A DNA stretch of 64,000 nucleotides. It comes from Paenibacillus sp. BK033. Lineage in GTDB: Bacteria; Bacillota; Bacilli; Paenibacillales; Paenibacillaceae. Below the pieces are notes generated by a model. The model was not told the origin of the DNA. It did no database searches and was given only the letters and a program-made list of their open reading frames with translations. This document shows positions 36,590-43,927 of the stretch, one piece after another. The stretch spans positions 124,001 to 188,000 of the forward strand of contig NZ_SLVP01000002.1 of NCBI RefSeq assembly GCF_004345425.1, given 5' to 3'. Positions within the stretch are counted from its first letter, which is position 1; each line of letters starts with the position of its first letter. The translations under genes were made by a program, and so were the position numbers.

Positions 36590-37240
36590 TTACAGTTTTG
36601 CTTGAGCCATAACTTCTTCAACGAAGTTATCCACTTTTTTCTCCAAGCCTTCGCCCAGTTCGTAACGAACGAAACGACGGATCGAGATGTTTTCACCGAT
36701 AGCGCTGATTTTCTCGTTCAGAAGAGCCGAGATTGTTTTGTCCGGATCTTTAACGAAGGATTGCTCCATCAGGCAGTACTCTTCGTAGTATTTGGAGATA
36801 CGGCCGTCAACCATTTTTTCAACGATTTTTTCTGGTTTGCCTTCGTTCAGAGCTTGAGCTTTCAAGATCTCGCGCTCTTTTTCGATTTCCTCAGCAGGAA
36901 CTTCTTCGCGTTTTACGAATTTAGGGTTTGCTGCAGCAATGTGCATTGCGATGTCGCGCGCGAAAGTGCGGAATTGATCTGTTTTAGCTACGAAGTCCGT
37001 TTCGCAGTTGATTTCAACCAGAACGCCGATACGGCCGCCTGCATGGATATACGATTCAACTACGCCTTCCGTTGCAACACGGCCAGCTTTGTTAGCAGCC
37101 GCGGACAGACCTTTTTCACGAAGCAATTCAATTGCTTTTGTGATGTCGCCGTTTGTTTCGTCCAATGCTTTCTTGCAATCGAGCATACCTGCTCCAGTTC
37201 TTTCACGAAGTTCTTTTACTGCGCTTGCGGATACCGCCAT
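36590..37240 (-). CDS. tsf: Elongation factor Ts
   Basis: 216 residues: N-terminal UBA-like domain ([19 protein letters not shown]), the [15 protein letters not shown]-Tu contact segment and one core subdomain. The Bacillus protein is about 293 residues, so this is the short form with a reduced core and coiled coil. It exchanges GDP for GTP on EF-Tu. ATG at 37240 follows AGGAGGG by seven bases. Terminators lie on both sides. Confidence 0.97.
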   Translation of the reverse strand: MAVSASAVKELRERTGAGMLDCKKALDETNGDITKAIELLREKGLSAAANKAGRVATEGVVESYIHAGGRIGVLVEINCETDFVAKTDQFRTFARDIAMHIAAANPKFVKREEVPAEEIEKEREILKAQALNEGKPEKIVEKMVDGRISKYYEEYCLMEQSFVKDPDKTISALLNEKISAIGENISIRRFVRYELGEGLEKKVDNFVEEVMAQAKL

Positions 37241-37281
37241 GATTAGCCCTCCTGGAAATTCCATTTTTAGTTTTTACGTTC

Positions 37282-37325
37282 AAAAAAAGGGCGGTGAGAG
37301 GCTTTCACCTTCTGACCACCCTTTG
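37282..37325 (-). terminator. Rho-independent terminator between rpsB and tsf
   Basis: Outer stem AAAGGGTGGT/ACCGCCCTTT (one G-U pair) with an inner GGTGAA/TTCACC-like stem, then TTTTTTTG on the minus strand. It probably terminates only part of the transcripts so that rpsB exceeds tsf. Confidence 0.8.
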
Positions 37326-37344
37326 TTGTAGCAATTATATCGGA

Positions 37345-38043
37345 TTAAGCAGTTGTTTGCTCGCCTTGGTTAGCTTCCACGATAGCGTCAGCCATTTTGG
37401 ACGTCAGCAATTTAACCGCGCGAATCGCGTCGTCATTGCCTGGAATTACATAGTCGATTTCGTCCGGATCGCAGTTCGTATCAACGATACCTACGATTGG
37501 GATACCGAGTTTGCGTGCTTCAGCAACAGCGATACGCTCTTTGCGAGGATCGATGATGAACAGCGCGCTAGGCAGGCCTTTCATGCCTTTGATGCCGCCG
37601 AGGAATTTTTCCAGACGGTCTTTTTCTTTGTTAAGAATGATAACTTCTTTTTTAGGCAGTACTTCGAAAGTACCGTCTTCCGACCATTTTTCGAGTTGAC
37701 GCAGACGATCAATACGTTTTTGGATCGTTTGGAAGTTAGTCAGCGTACCACCCAACCAACGTTGGTTGATGTAGAAGTTGCCGCAACGTTCAGCTTCTTC
37801 TTTTACCGAGTCTTGAGCTTGTTTTTTCGTACCTACGAACAGCATAGTGCCGCCCTCAGCAGCTACAGAACGCACGAAGTTGTATGCCTCTTCGACTTTC
37901 TTAACTGTTTTTTGCAGGTCGATAATGTAAATTCCGTTTCTTTCTGTGAAGATATAACGATCCATCTTAGGGTTCCAACGACGAGTTTGGTGACCGAAGT
38001 GTACCCCAGCTTCGAGAAGCTGTTTCATGGAAATAACCGCCAT
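37345..38043 (-). CDS. rpsB: 30S ribosomal protein S2
   Basis: 232 residues, standard S2 ([19 protein letters not shown] near the start; [20 protein letters not shown] and [14 protein letters not shown] near the end) with a short Gln/Glu/Thr tail. ATG at 38043 follows AGGAGGTG. It is preceded by its own extended -10 promoter and a leader of about 120 bases with a strong hairpin, which may serve S2 autoregulation. Confidence 0.98.
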   Translation of the reverse strand: MAVISMKQLLEAGVHFGHQTRRWNPKMDRYIFTERNGIYIIDLQKTVKKVEEAYNFVRSVAAEGGTMLFVGTKKQAQDSVKEEAERCGNFYINQRWLGGTLTNFQTIQKRIDRLRQLEKWSEDGTFEVLPKKEVIILNKEKDRLEKFLGGIKGMKGLPSALFIIDPRKERIAVAEARKLGIPIVGIVDTNCDPDEIDYVIPGNDDAIRAVKLLTSKMADAIVEANQGEQTTA

Positions 38044-38165
38044 ATTCAACACACCTCCTGTTATGGTTTTTGAGTAATTACCTCCGCCCATCGCATCTTC
38101 CGCTAAAACTTCCGGCGACCGGAAGCACCATTAACGGAATTAATAGGCGTGTGTTTTTAACACCG
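38044..38165 (-). promoter_or_regulatory. rpsB 5' leader with strong hairpin
   Basis: Contains CTTCCGG-TCG-CCGGAAG in mRNA sense (38109-38125) flanked by GCTAAAA-type bases, plus a GGTGTTAAAAACACACGCC segment near the transcription start. Autoregulatory leaders are common for ribosomal protein operons; I cannot assign this to a named class. Confidence 0.4.
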
Positions 38166-38171
38166 TCAATT

Positions 38172-38200
38172 ACTATAACATATCTGCCTACACGGTGCAA
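38172..38200 (-). promoter_or_regulatory. Sigma-A promoter for rpsB
   Basis: Minus strand: TTGCAC (38195-38200), 17-base spacer, TATAGT (38172-38177) with TG one base upstream (extended -10). Confidence 0.65.
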
Positions 38201-38231
38201 CAGATGATTGTCGAAATTTTGCAGTTTGTCT

Positions 38232-38798
38232 TTAGCCCTTCATTTTTTGCTCGAATTCCGATTTCGTAAGCGGCTTGCTTGTCAGAATACGTATGATGTC
38301 CGTAACCGTCGGATTTCCTTCAAAAATGAAATAACCGGCGCGGACGGGCTTATTTTTCATGGCCTTGATAAAAGCAGCCTTGTCCGAAATCAGCTTTTGC
38401 CCGGCGAGCAGCTCCGCAGTGTCCGTCAAGTTCATGCCGCCTGTAATGCGAAGCTGCCGTTTAACGACTTCTTCGGCTGGCTTCTCTGCGGCTGCTTCCT
38501 TCTTATCGTCGTTCTTGCTGCTATCAGCAGGCGGTTCCGGCGCTTTGACCGCAGGTGACTCCTCCGGCTTCTCCGCTTCCGGATTGGCCGTTTCCATCGC
38601 ATTCTGGCTTGCTTTAGCCCGCTCCTCCGCAAGCTTCTCGTCTAGCTGCGCCTGCGTATACAGCTTCGGCTCCCCATCGTTGAATCCGTCCGAAAGCTTC
38701 CGCTGGCTTTCGTCCCCTATCTGCATCAGCTGCAGCAAAATAGCGCCGGCAATGATGCCGACACCTAATCCTGCGACAAAGGAGCGGTTCTTAAACAT
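38232..38798 (-). CDS. Membrane-anchored protein with an MltG/YceG LysM-like domain, no catalytic domain
   Basis: 188 residues. One N-terminal membrane helix (7-26), a charged and Ala/Glu/Pro/Lys-rich spacer (45-112), then a region (115-172) resembling the LysM-like module of MltG endolytic transglycosylases (RITGGMNLTDTAELL, KAAFIKAMKN, RAGYFIFEGN). The Glu-bearing catalytic domain of MltG is absent, so it cannot be a full transglycosylase. ATG at 38798 after AGGAGG; overlaps the SwrB-like gene by eight bases. Last gene of the fla/che run before rpsB, with no visible terminator. It may bind septal or nascent peptidoglycan; this is inference. Confidence 0.75.
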   Translation of the reverse strand: MFKNRSFVAGLGVGIIAGAILLQLMQIGDESQRKLSDGFNDGEPKLYTQAQLDEKLAEERAKASQNAMETANPEAEKPEESPAVKAPEPPADSSKNDDKKEAAAEKPAEEVVKRQLRITGGMNLTDTAELLAGQKLISDKAAFIKAMKNKPVRAGYFIFEGNPTVTDIIRILTSKPLTKSEFEQKMKG

Positions 38799-39345
38799 AA
38801 GCCTTCTCCTCCTGCTTGGCTAGCTGCAAGATAAGCTGCACCTCGCCTTTATTCATATTCAGCTTTTTCGCGATGGCTTCGATAGACTTGCCTTGACGAT
38901 AAAAATCAAACAGATCAGGATAACGCAGCTGTATGCCCGATACGGGCTGCTCGGGCTCCTGATCGACGATTGTCGGCTGATCTGCCGCTGGAGCGGCTTT
39001 AGCCATCCCGGAGACAGGCATGGTTTGCGCAGCCTGCAATAAATCGTTTTGACGCTGCTGCTGAAGGAAGGCAAGCTGCTGCTCCAGCAGCATGCTTTTG
39101 TTCTCGAGCTCTGTCATCCTCTGCTTGTTCGCATCCGCATGCTGTTTGCCCTCTTCTCGCAAAGCCGAAACAAGCTTAACCAATTCTTGATGGTCCAGCT
39201 CGGTATTCTCCATAAACTGCTCGAGCGCGATTTCCATATTGCGCGTATCCTTCGCTTCCCGCTCCTGCTGTTTTCTTGGCAAAAACAACGAAGCCACGGC
39301 TACAACCGCACCGAGCAGTACAATATAAGTCCAGTTTGACATCAT
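38791..39345 (-). CDS. swrB: SwrB-like (DUF6115) membrane coiled-coil protein
   Basis: 184 residues: an N-terminal membrane helix (5-23), a polar coiled coil (about 28-100), a Pro/Ala/Gln linker and a C-terminal helix-turn-helix-like segment (FYRQGKSIEAIAKKLNMNKG, 150-170). SwrB in Bacillus occupies the same place after sigD and promotes assembly of the flagellar type III export apparatus and swarming. Assignment rests on position and architecture more than on identity, so the symbol is tentative. ATG at 39345 follows GAGGGTG. Confidence 0.65.
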   Translation of the reverse strand: MMSNWTYIVLLGAVVAVASLFLPRKQQEREAKDTRNMEIALEQFMENTELDHQELVKLVSALREEGKQHADANKQRMTELENKSMLLEQQLAFLQQQRQNDLLQAAQTMPVSGMAKAAPAADQPTIVDQEPEQPVSGIQLRYPDLFDFYRQGKSIEAIAKKLNMNKGEVQLILQLAKQEEKAYV

Positions 39346-39372
39346 TCACACCCTCTACAACCTTTGCTGTTC

Positions 39373-39696
39373 TTATAGCGTAATATCCACGTGATGCCCT
39401 TTATAGGGATGCTCGGCCTTTTCCTCCGAATTCGCGGACTCCTCCTGCCCCTGCTTCTGCTTTCGCTTGGCGAGATAAGGATTTCCGTTTTGGCGCTCAC
39501 GGTCATTGCGAACGTTCGTTCCGCCCGTCTGTTCAACGCCGGTATTCCTGCTGCGCAATTGCTCGGTTTGCTTAGAGGCTAGTTCGGCCAAACGCGAAAC
39601 CTCCGCATTCGCCTTATGATTCGACTGGCTTTGAATTCCGCCCGCTTCGGGGGTACGCGGGATCGACCATTGCAAATCAATGGGCTTAAACGCCAT
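39373..39696 (-). CDS. Small hydrophilic protein of the fla/che operon, unrecognised
   Basis: 107 residues, no membrane segment, rich in Gln, Glu, Lys, Asn and Arg, mostly predicted disordered. The N-terminus MAFKPIDLQWSIPRTPEAG is the least polar part and looks like a short binding motif; the rest (LAELASKQTEQLRSR) may be helical. ATG at 39696 lies seven bases after AAGGAG. It sits between the FapA-like gene and the SwrB-like gene with 14- and 27-base gaps, so it belongs to the motility transcript. I do not recognise a family and assign no function. Confidence 0.7.
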   Translation of the reverse strand: MAFKPIDLQWSIPRTPEAGGIQSQSNHKANAEVSRLAELASKQTEQLRSRNTGVEQTGGTNVRNDRERQNGNPYLAKRKQKQGQEESANSEEKAEHPYKGHHVDITL

Positions 39697-39710
39697 CTTC
39701 AAGCTCCTTC

Positions 39711-41114
39711 CTACGAGAAAGGTAATTGTACGATATCCCCGTCTGTATACCGGAAAGAAACACGTTGTACAGGATCTTTAATGAAACGCGTATAACGTCC
39801 GATCACAATCTTGATGCCGCCGTATACCGTGTGGCTAACATCGACCTTTGCTTTATCGGTATCCTCAAGCGTTTTCTCAATCTCCAGAATACGTTCTCTG
39901 ATCTGGTCGATCTCGGCGGTTGTCTGGCGTCTGGTCGCGCCCAGTTTGATCCGCATGGCCATTTTTTGATCGTTTAACTGGTCCATCGCGGCTTGCTGGT
40001 CAAGAATCGTTAATGCTTTCACCGTCTTGTCCATCGCATCCATATGCTTGCGAAGCGTTAAGCGCAGTTCCTGCAGCTCGGACCGGGACTCTGGCTGCAC
40101 CCCTACTTCAATTGTGGTAGCCGTTGACATCGTATTGCCGATCACGCGCGCCGACACTTGCTCAACCGCTTGTATGGAACCGCCAACAATCAATCCCTTT
40201 GAACCTTGGCAAATCACGCTGCGTCCGGCTCGAACATGCGAATGCATGATGCTCTGCGACACCAAAACATCTTCGCCGGCAATAACATTGCTGTCCTGGA
40301 TGAAGGAGCTTTTTACGTTCTTTTGCGCTTTGACATAGCCTTTATTGCCGGCCATGATACCGCCGGTTATCTCAATCGAACCCTCGGATTCCAGCTCCGC
40401 TCCCTCCACGCCGCCTATTACGCGGATATCGCCGGACGCTTTAACCCGAAACCCGCTGAGGACATTGCCTCGAATGACCACCGTTCCGACAAAATCGATG
40501 TTGCCGACTCTATAATCAACGTCTCCGTTAACTTCGTATACCGGGAAAACGTTTACTTTCTCTTTGTCAGTAATCGTAATAAGACCGTCAATTAGGGCAT
40601 ACATGGCCGTCTGGGTCTCGTTCACAACAACGTTTTTCCCCACTTTAAACCTAGCCTGCTTGCCTTGCTTGGCAGGAATCTCGTCGCCGGTTACCATCAT
40701 GCCGGGCGAACCGAAAAGGGCATCGACCCGCTCTGCGATTAATTGACCGCGCTTTACGTTTTTCAGCCGGGAAACTTCCTTGAAATCCACCTTGCCGTCT
40801 TCCAGCTCTGCAGGACGCTGGGTTTGCTCCTGCATGTCATAAGCGAAACGGATAGATCCGTCCTTACCTGGCGAAGCCGGAGTACCAACAGCGATTAATG
40901 TTTGCTCTTTGCAATACGCGAGCGTATTGGTGCAAATTTCATTTAACAGACTTGTTCGTATCCCATATACAACGCCCTTGCTGCGTACAAATCGTTCCAA
41001 TTGACCGGGAGTACAGTCGAAATCCTCGGTGATCCGGTTAAAGGTCAGTAAGGCAGACAGCTTGTCAGCTGATATCTGGATACGCAAGTAAGACTCCAAT
41101 AAATGGTCTTCCAC
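39711..41114 (-). CDS. FapA-like DUF342 protein
   Basis: 467 residues. The N-terminal half is a mixed alpha/beta region (FapA N-terminal type); the middle shows the beta-helix-like repeats of DUF342 (GTVVIRGNVLSGFRVKASG, GAELESEGSIEITGGIMAG, VLVSQSIMHSHVRAGRSV); then a coiled coil (about 345-425) and a small beta end. In Vibrio FapA influences polar flagellar assembly or placement; a role here is suggested only by position in the fla/che operon next to sigD. GTG at 41114 follows GGGAGT. Confidence 0.8.
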   Translation of the reverse strand: MEDHLLESYLRIQISADKLSALLTFNRITEDFDCTPGQLERFVRSKGVVYGIRTSLLNEICTNTLAYCKEQTLIAVGTPASPGKDGSIRFAYDMQEQTQRPAELEDGKVDFKEVSRLKNVKRGQLIAERVDALFGSPGMMVTGDEIPAKQGKQARFKVGKNVVVNETQTAMYALIDGLITITDKEKVNVFPVYEVNGDVDYRVGNIDFVGTVVIRGNVLSGFRVKASGDIRVIGGVEGAELESEGSIEITGGIMAGNKGYVKAQKNVKSSFIQDSNVIAGEDVLVSQSIMHSHVRAGRSVICQGSKGLIVGGSIQAVEQVSARVIGNTMSTATTIEVGVQPESRSELQELRLTLRKHMDAMDKTVKALTILDQQAAMDQLNDQKMAMRIKLGATRRQTTAEIDQIRERILEIEKTLEDTDKAKVDVSHTVYGGIKIVIGRYTRFIKDPVQRVSFRYTDGDIVQLPFS

Positions 41115-41129
41115 CTTGCCTACTCCCTT

Positions 41130-41900
41130 CTAATGCTGCAGTAATTGATCTTTATGCTTCGCTAACGCTCCGCGCAGCCGTAAGATAGCTTTCGAATGTA
41201 ACTGGGAAATCCTTGATGGGGATAACGACATGACTTCCGCTATCTCGCTTAACGATAATTCTTCATAATAAAAGAGCGAAATAACGGTGCGCTCCTTCTC
41301 CGTTAATTTCTCAATGCCGCTGACGAGCGAGTCCTTGAGGAAAAACTCATGCGCTTTATGATCCGGATTTTTGGCCCGTTCATCGATAAGCAGCGATAGT
41401 CTCGTTTCCGATTCCTCTTCACGGATCGGATCCTCGAGCGAGCATACCGTCGTAATCGCAATTTCATGAAGCATCGTTGTAAATTCCTTCTCGCTGACAT
41501 TCAAATATTCGCTAATCTCCGCGTCGGAGACGGAACGCAAGTATTTCTGCTCCAGGCTTTGATAAGCTTCTTCAATGCGCTTTGCCTTCTCGCGCACCGA
41601 GCGCGGCACCCAGTCACCCTGGCGAAGACCGTCGATAATCGATCCGCGGATTCTCCAGGATGCATAGGTTTCAAACTGTAAGCCGCGACAATAATCGAAT
41701 TTCTCGATCGCATCGATAAGCCCCATGACTCCGTTGCTGGCGAGATCATCCTTTAGAACATTTTTGGGCAATCCAATCGCCATACGGTTCGTTACATAAT
41801 CGACCAAAGGCAAGAATTGCTCGATGAGACGCTTCTTGGCTTCAAGATCGCCTTCCTCTTTCCACGCTCGCCACAAATCCAAGTTCGCAGTCGCAATCAT
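41130..41900 (-). CDS. sigD: Motility sigma factor SigD (sigma-28, FliA family)
   Basis: 256 residues with regions 2, 3 and 4 of sigma-28: NRMAIGLPKNVLKDDLASNG, FDYCRGLQFETYASWRIRG, the RQGDWVPRSVREKAKRI segment and a region 4 helix-turn-helix (LSLSEIAEVMSLSPSRISQL). It directs RNA polymerase to late flagellar and chemotaxis genes and autolysins and is held by FlgM. ATG at 41900 is nine bases after GGAGG; an in-frame GTG three codons upstream touches that site and is rejected. Near the end of the fla/che operon as in Bacillus, which makes its level sensitive to operon length. Confidence 0.96.
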   Translation of the reverse strand: MIATANLDLWRAWKEEGDLEAKKRLIEQFLPLVDYVTNRMAIGLPKNVLKDDLASNGVMGLIDAIEKFDYCRGLQFETYASWRIRGSIIDGLRQGDWVPRSVREKAKRIEEAYQSLEQKYLRSVSDAEISEYLNVSEKEFTTMLHEIAITTVCSLEDPIREEESETRLSLLIDERAKNPDHKAHEFFLKDSLVSGIEKLTEKERTVISLFYYEELSLSEIAEVMSLSPSRISQLHSKAILRLRGALAKHKDQLLQH

Positions 41901-41905
41901 GTCAC

Positions 41906-42337
41906 TCACCCTCCAGTCAGATGACGAATGGCCTTAGCCAATTCCTCAGGCTCTTTATTCTGCGTTGATACCAGCTTTGGCGGCGTTAACGGCTTAAACT
42001 CATTTTGTTGGTCTTGCTGTTGTGCGTCCTGAGCCTTATGGCCGTCCATCTGCGATTTAAGCAGTTGATTCAGGTCTTCGCTCTCGTCGGGAGTTTGGAG
42101 ATCCAGCTGTGTGCCTTTTCCTTCTTCTCCTGCTGTCTCTGCTTGATGCATCACTGGCGGACTAAGAATTAAGGCAAGCAGAAACCGCATGACAAATGCA
42201 ATCGCAGCAAAGGCGATGAAAGCATACATGCTGCGCATCAGCATGACAGACAGCGGGTTTTTACCAATCGAAAATAATAAGGTTAATACCGCGCCAAAAA
42301 TCCCCAAGCCGACATTCCATCGCCAATTTCCAACCAT
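41906..42337 (-). CDS. Two-helix membrane protein between cheD and sigD, unrecognised
   Basis: 143 residues. Two membrane helices (about 8-24 and 35-58) followed by an 80-residue polar tail rich in Gln, Glu and Asp; the end (PEELAKAIRHLTGG) looks like a conserved amphipathic helix. Both termini are probably cytoplasmic. ATG at 42337 follows AAGGAG, one base after the cheD stop; the stop lies five bases before the sigD ATG. Bacillus has no gene at this point, so it is an addition to the operon. I do not recognise a family. Confidence 0.75.
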   Translation of the reverse strand: MVGNWRWNVGLGIFGAVLTLLFSIGKNPLSVMLMRSMYAFIAFAAIAFVMRFLLALILSPPVMHQAETAGEEGKGTQLDLQTPDESEDLNQLLKSQMDGHKAQDAQQQDQQNEFKPLTPPKLVSTQNKEPEELAKAIRHLTGG

Positions 42338-42338
42338 T

Positions 42339-42833
42339 TCAAATCTCCTTTATTCCAAACTGCACGCTTCTTATAGTCAATACACCGCTGCTGCTGTCAA
42401 TTTCAATCGTGCGGCCATAATTCCCGCCCGTATCCTGTCCCACTACGGGGATCGAATAGCTCGCGAGAATGTCCAAACAGGATTCTACGTTCCGGGGTCC
42501 GATTCGCATCGAATCCGACTGGCCGGAGAAAGCAAACATTTGCGCTCCGCCGGCCATTTTTGCCTTTAGACGCCCGATAACGGCGCCTTCTGCTTTCATC
42601 TGCCCAATAAGCTCGGGAATTGCCGTATCCGCATATTTGGCAATATTCATGGTCGACTCTCTGGCAATTTCCGAAGATGGCAGCATAACATGCGCCATAC
42701 CCGCAATTCGTGCAACAGGATCGTATAACGTCAGTCCGACACAAGAGCCTAGTCCTGTTGTCCTCAGATGTGCTCCGTCCGCAGCCCATTTTAAATCTGC
42801 CATGCCGACCTTGATCACATCTAGTTGGATCAT
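42339..42833 (-). CDS. cheD: Chemoreceptor glutamine deamidase CheD
   Basis: 164 residues. TTGLGSCVGLTLYD with C31 and GMAHVMLP with H48 form the active site; a Thr/Asp completes it. It deamidates Gln on chemoreceptors and partners CheC in adaptation. The ATG overlaps the cheC stop by four bases, fitting the CheC-CheD complex. Confidence 0.95.
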   Translation of the reverse strand: MIQLDVIKVGMADLKWAADGAHLRTTGLGSCVGLTLYDPVARIAGMAHVMLPSSEIARESTMNIAKYADTAIPELIGQMKAEGAVIGRLKAKMAGGAQMFAFSGQSDSMRIGPRNVESCLDILASYSIPVVGQDTGGNYGRTIEIDSSSGVLTIRSVQFGIKEI

Positions 42834-43450
42834 TCGGTCAGTACTCCCAAGGATTGAAATATTTTAGTGAAGGAATCCGGGTCCGGAATAAGGAAGAAAT
42901 GCCCCTCCAGCTCTTCTCTGTCTTCAAGAAACGTTGTTTCGATAAGCAGGGCGGAATCCCCCATCTCGCCGTATTGCATCAGGCCGTAGGTCAGGATTGG
43001 ACCTGCCATATCCCTGGCAACGGAAGGCACCGAAGGCGCCATGGACAAATGCGTAAAGTCAGCAAGGGAAGATAAATAAGATCCCGCCAAAATGTTGCCG
43101 ATCTCGCAAAGGGCGGACATTTCCATCTCCGAATAGCTGTCTTTTGAATCGCAATCCAGTGACAGAAGCTGTCCCAAGAGACGCTTCGCGGCATCCTCCT
43201 GGATGATGAAAAACATATTGCCGGGCGCTTCCCCTTCTACGCGAAGATACACGGCAATGACAACCTGCTCCGAACCGCCGACGCGGTCCGCTACTTCCTC
43301 GAAAGGCAGCAGGCTGACCTTGGGGACCGCCATATCAACCGGCTTGTCCAGAAGGCGGGATAATGCGGTTGCCGCATTACCCGCCCCGATATTGCCGACT
43401 TCCTTCAGAACATCCATCTCAAACGCTTTGAATCGGTTAAAAGCGTCCAC
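42830..43450 (-). CDS. cheC: CheY-P phosphatase CheC
   Basis: 206 residues with both CheC/CheX/FliY signatures: E17 and N20 in LKEVGNIGAGNA and E116 and N119 in LCEIGNILAGSY. It dephosphorylates CheY-P, aided by CheD, in the Bacillus-type adaptation system. GTG at 43450 follows GAGGTG. Two bases follow the cheW stop. Confidence 0.95.
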   Translation of the reverse strand: MDAFNRFKAFEMDVLKEVGNIGAGNAATALSRLLDKPVDMAVPKVSLLPFEEVADRVGGSEQVVIAVYLRVEGEAPGNMFFIIQEDAAKRLLGQLLSLDCDSKDSYSEMEMSALCEIGNILAGSYLSSLADFTHLSMAPSVPSVARDMAGPILTYGLMQYGEMGDSALLIETTFLEDREELEGHFFLIPDPDSFTKIFQSLGVLTE

Positions 43451-43452
43451 GC

Positions 43453-43914
43453 TTACACCTCTAACTGCTCAAGCTGAATGATCTCGCTTTTGTTCAGCAC
43501 TTCGGACAGATTCAGCATAATAAGCAGCCGGTTATCTCCGAACTTCGCAATGCCTCTCAAATATTTCGCTTTAATCCCGCCTACAATCTCAGGCGGCGAA
43601 TCAATGGTGTCCGCGTCGATATCCACGACGTCATTGGCGGAATCAACGATAAAGCCAACTTCCATTTCGTTTACCGCAACGACAATGATCCGGCTGTTCT
43701 CCGTTGTTGCCGACTCCTCCAAGCCAAAGCGACCGCGAAGGTCAATTACCGGAACGACGATCCCGCGCAGATTGATAACTCCTTTAATGAAGGAAGGAGT
43801 TTTCGGAACGCGGGTGATTGGGGATAAACGCTCGATAGTACGGACTTTATCCACCTCAATGCCATATTCCTCATGTGCCAGCGAAAATACGATTACTTTT
43901 AATTCTTCTCCCAT
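43453..43914 (-). CDS. cheW: Chemotaxis coupling protein CheW
   Basis: 153 residues, two SH3-like subdomains; LSPITRVPKTPSFIKGVINL and RGIVVPVIDLRGRFG are the family core. It couples receptors to CheA. ATG at 43914 follows GGGAGGG by seven bases; the longer in-frame reading overlaps cheA and lacks a site. Confidence 0.97.
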   Translation of the reverse strand: MGEELKVIVFSLAHEEYGIEVDKVRTIERLSPITRVPKTPSFIKGVINLRGIVVPVIDLRGRFGLEESATTENSRIIVVAVNEMEVGFIVDSANDVVDIDADTIDSPPEIVGGIKAKYLRGIAKFGDNRLLIMLNLSEVLNKSEIIQLEQLEV

Positions 43915-43927
43915 CGTTAAGCCCTCC

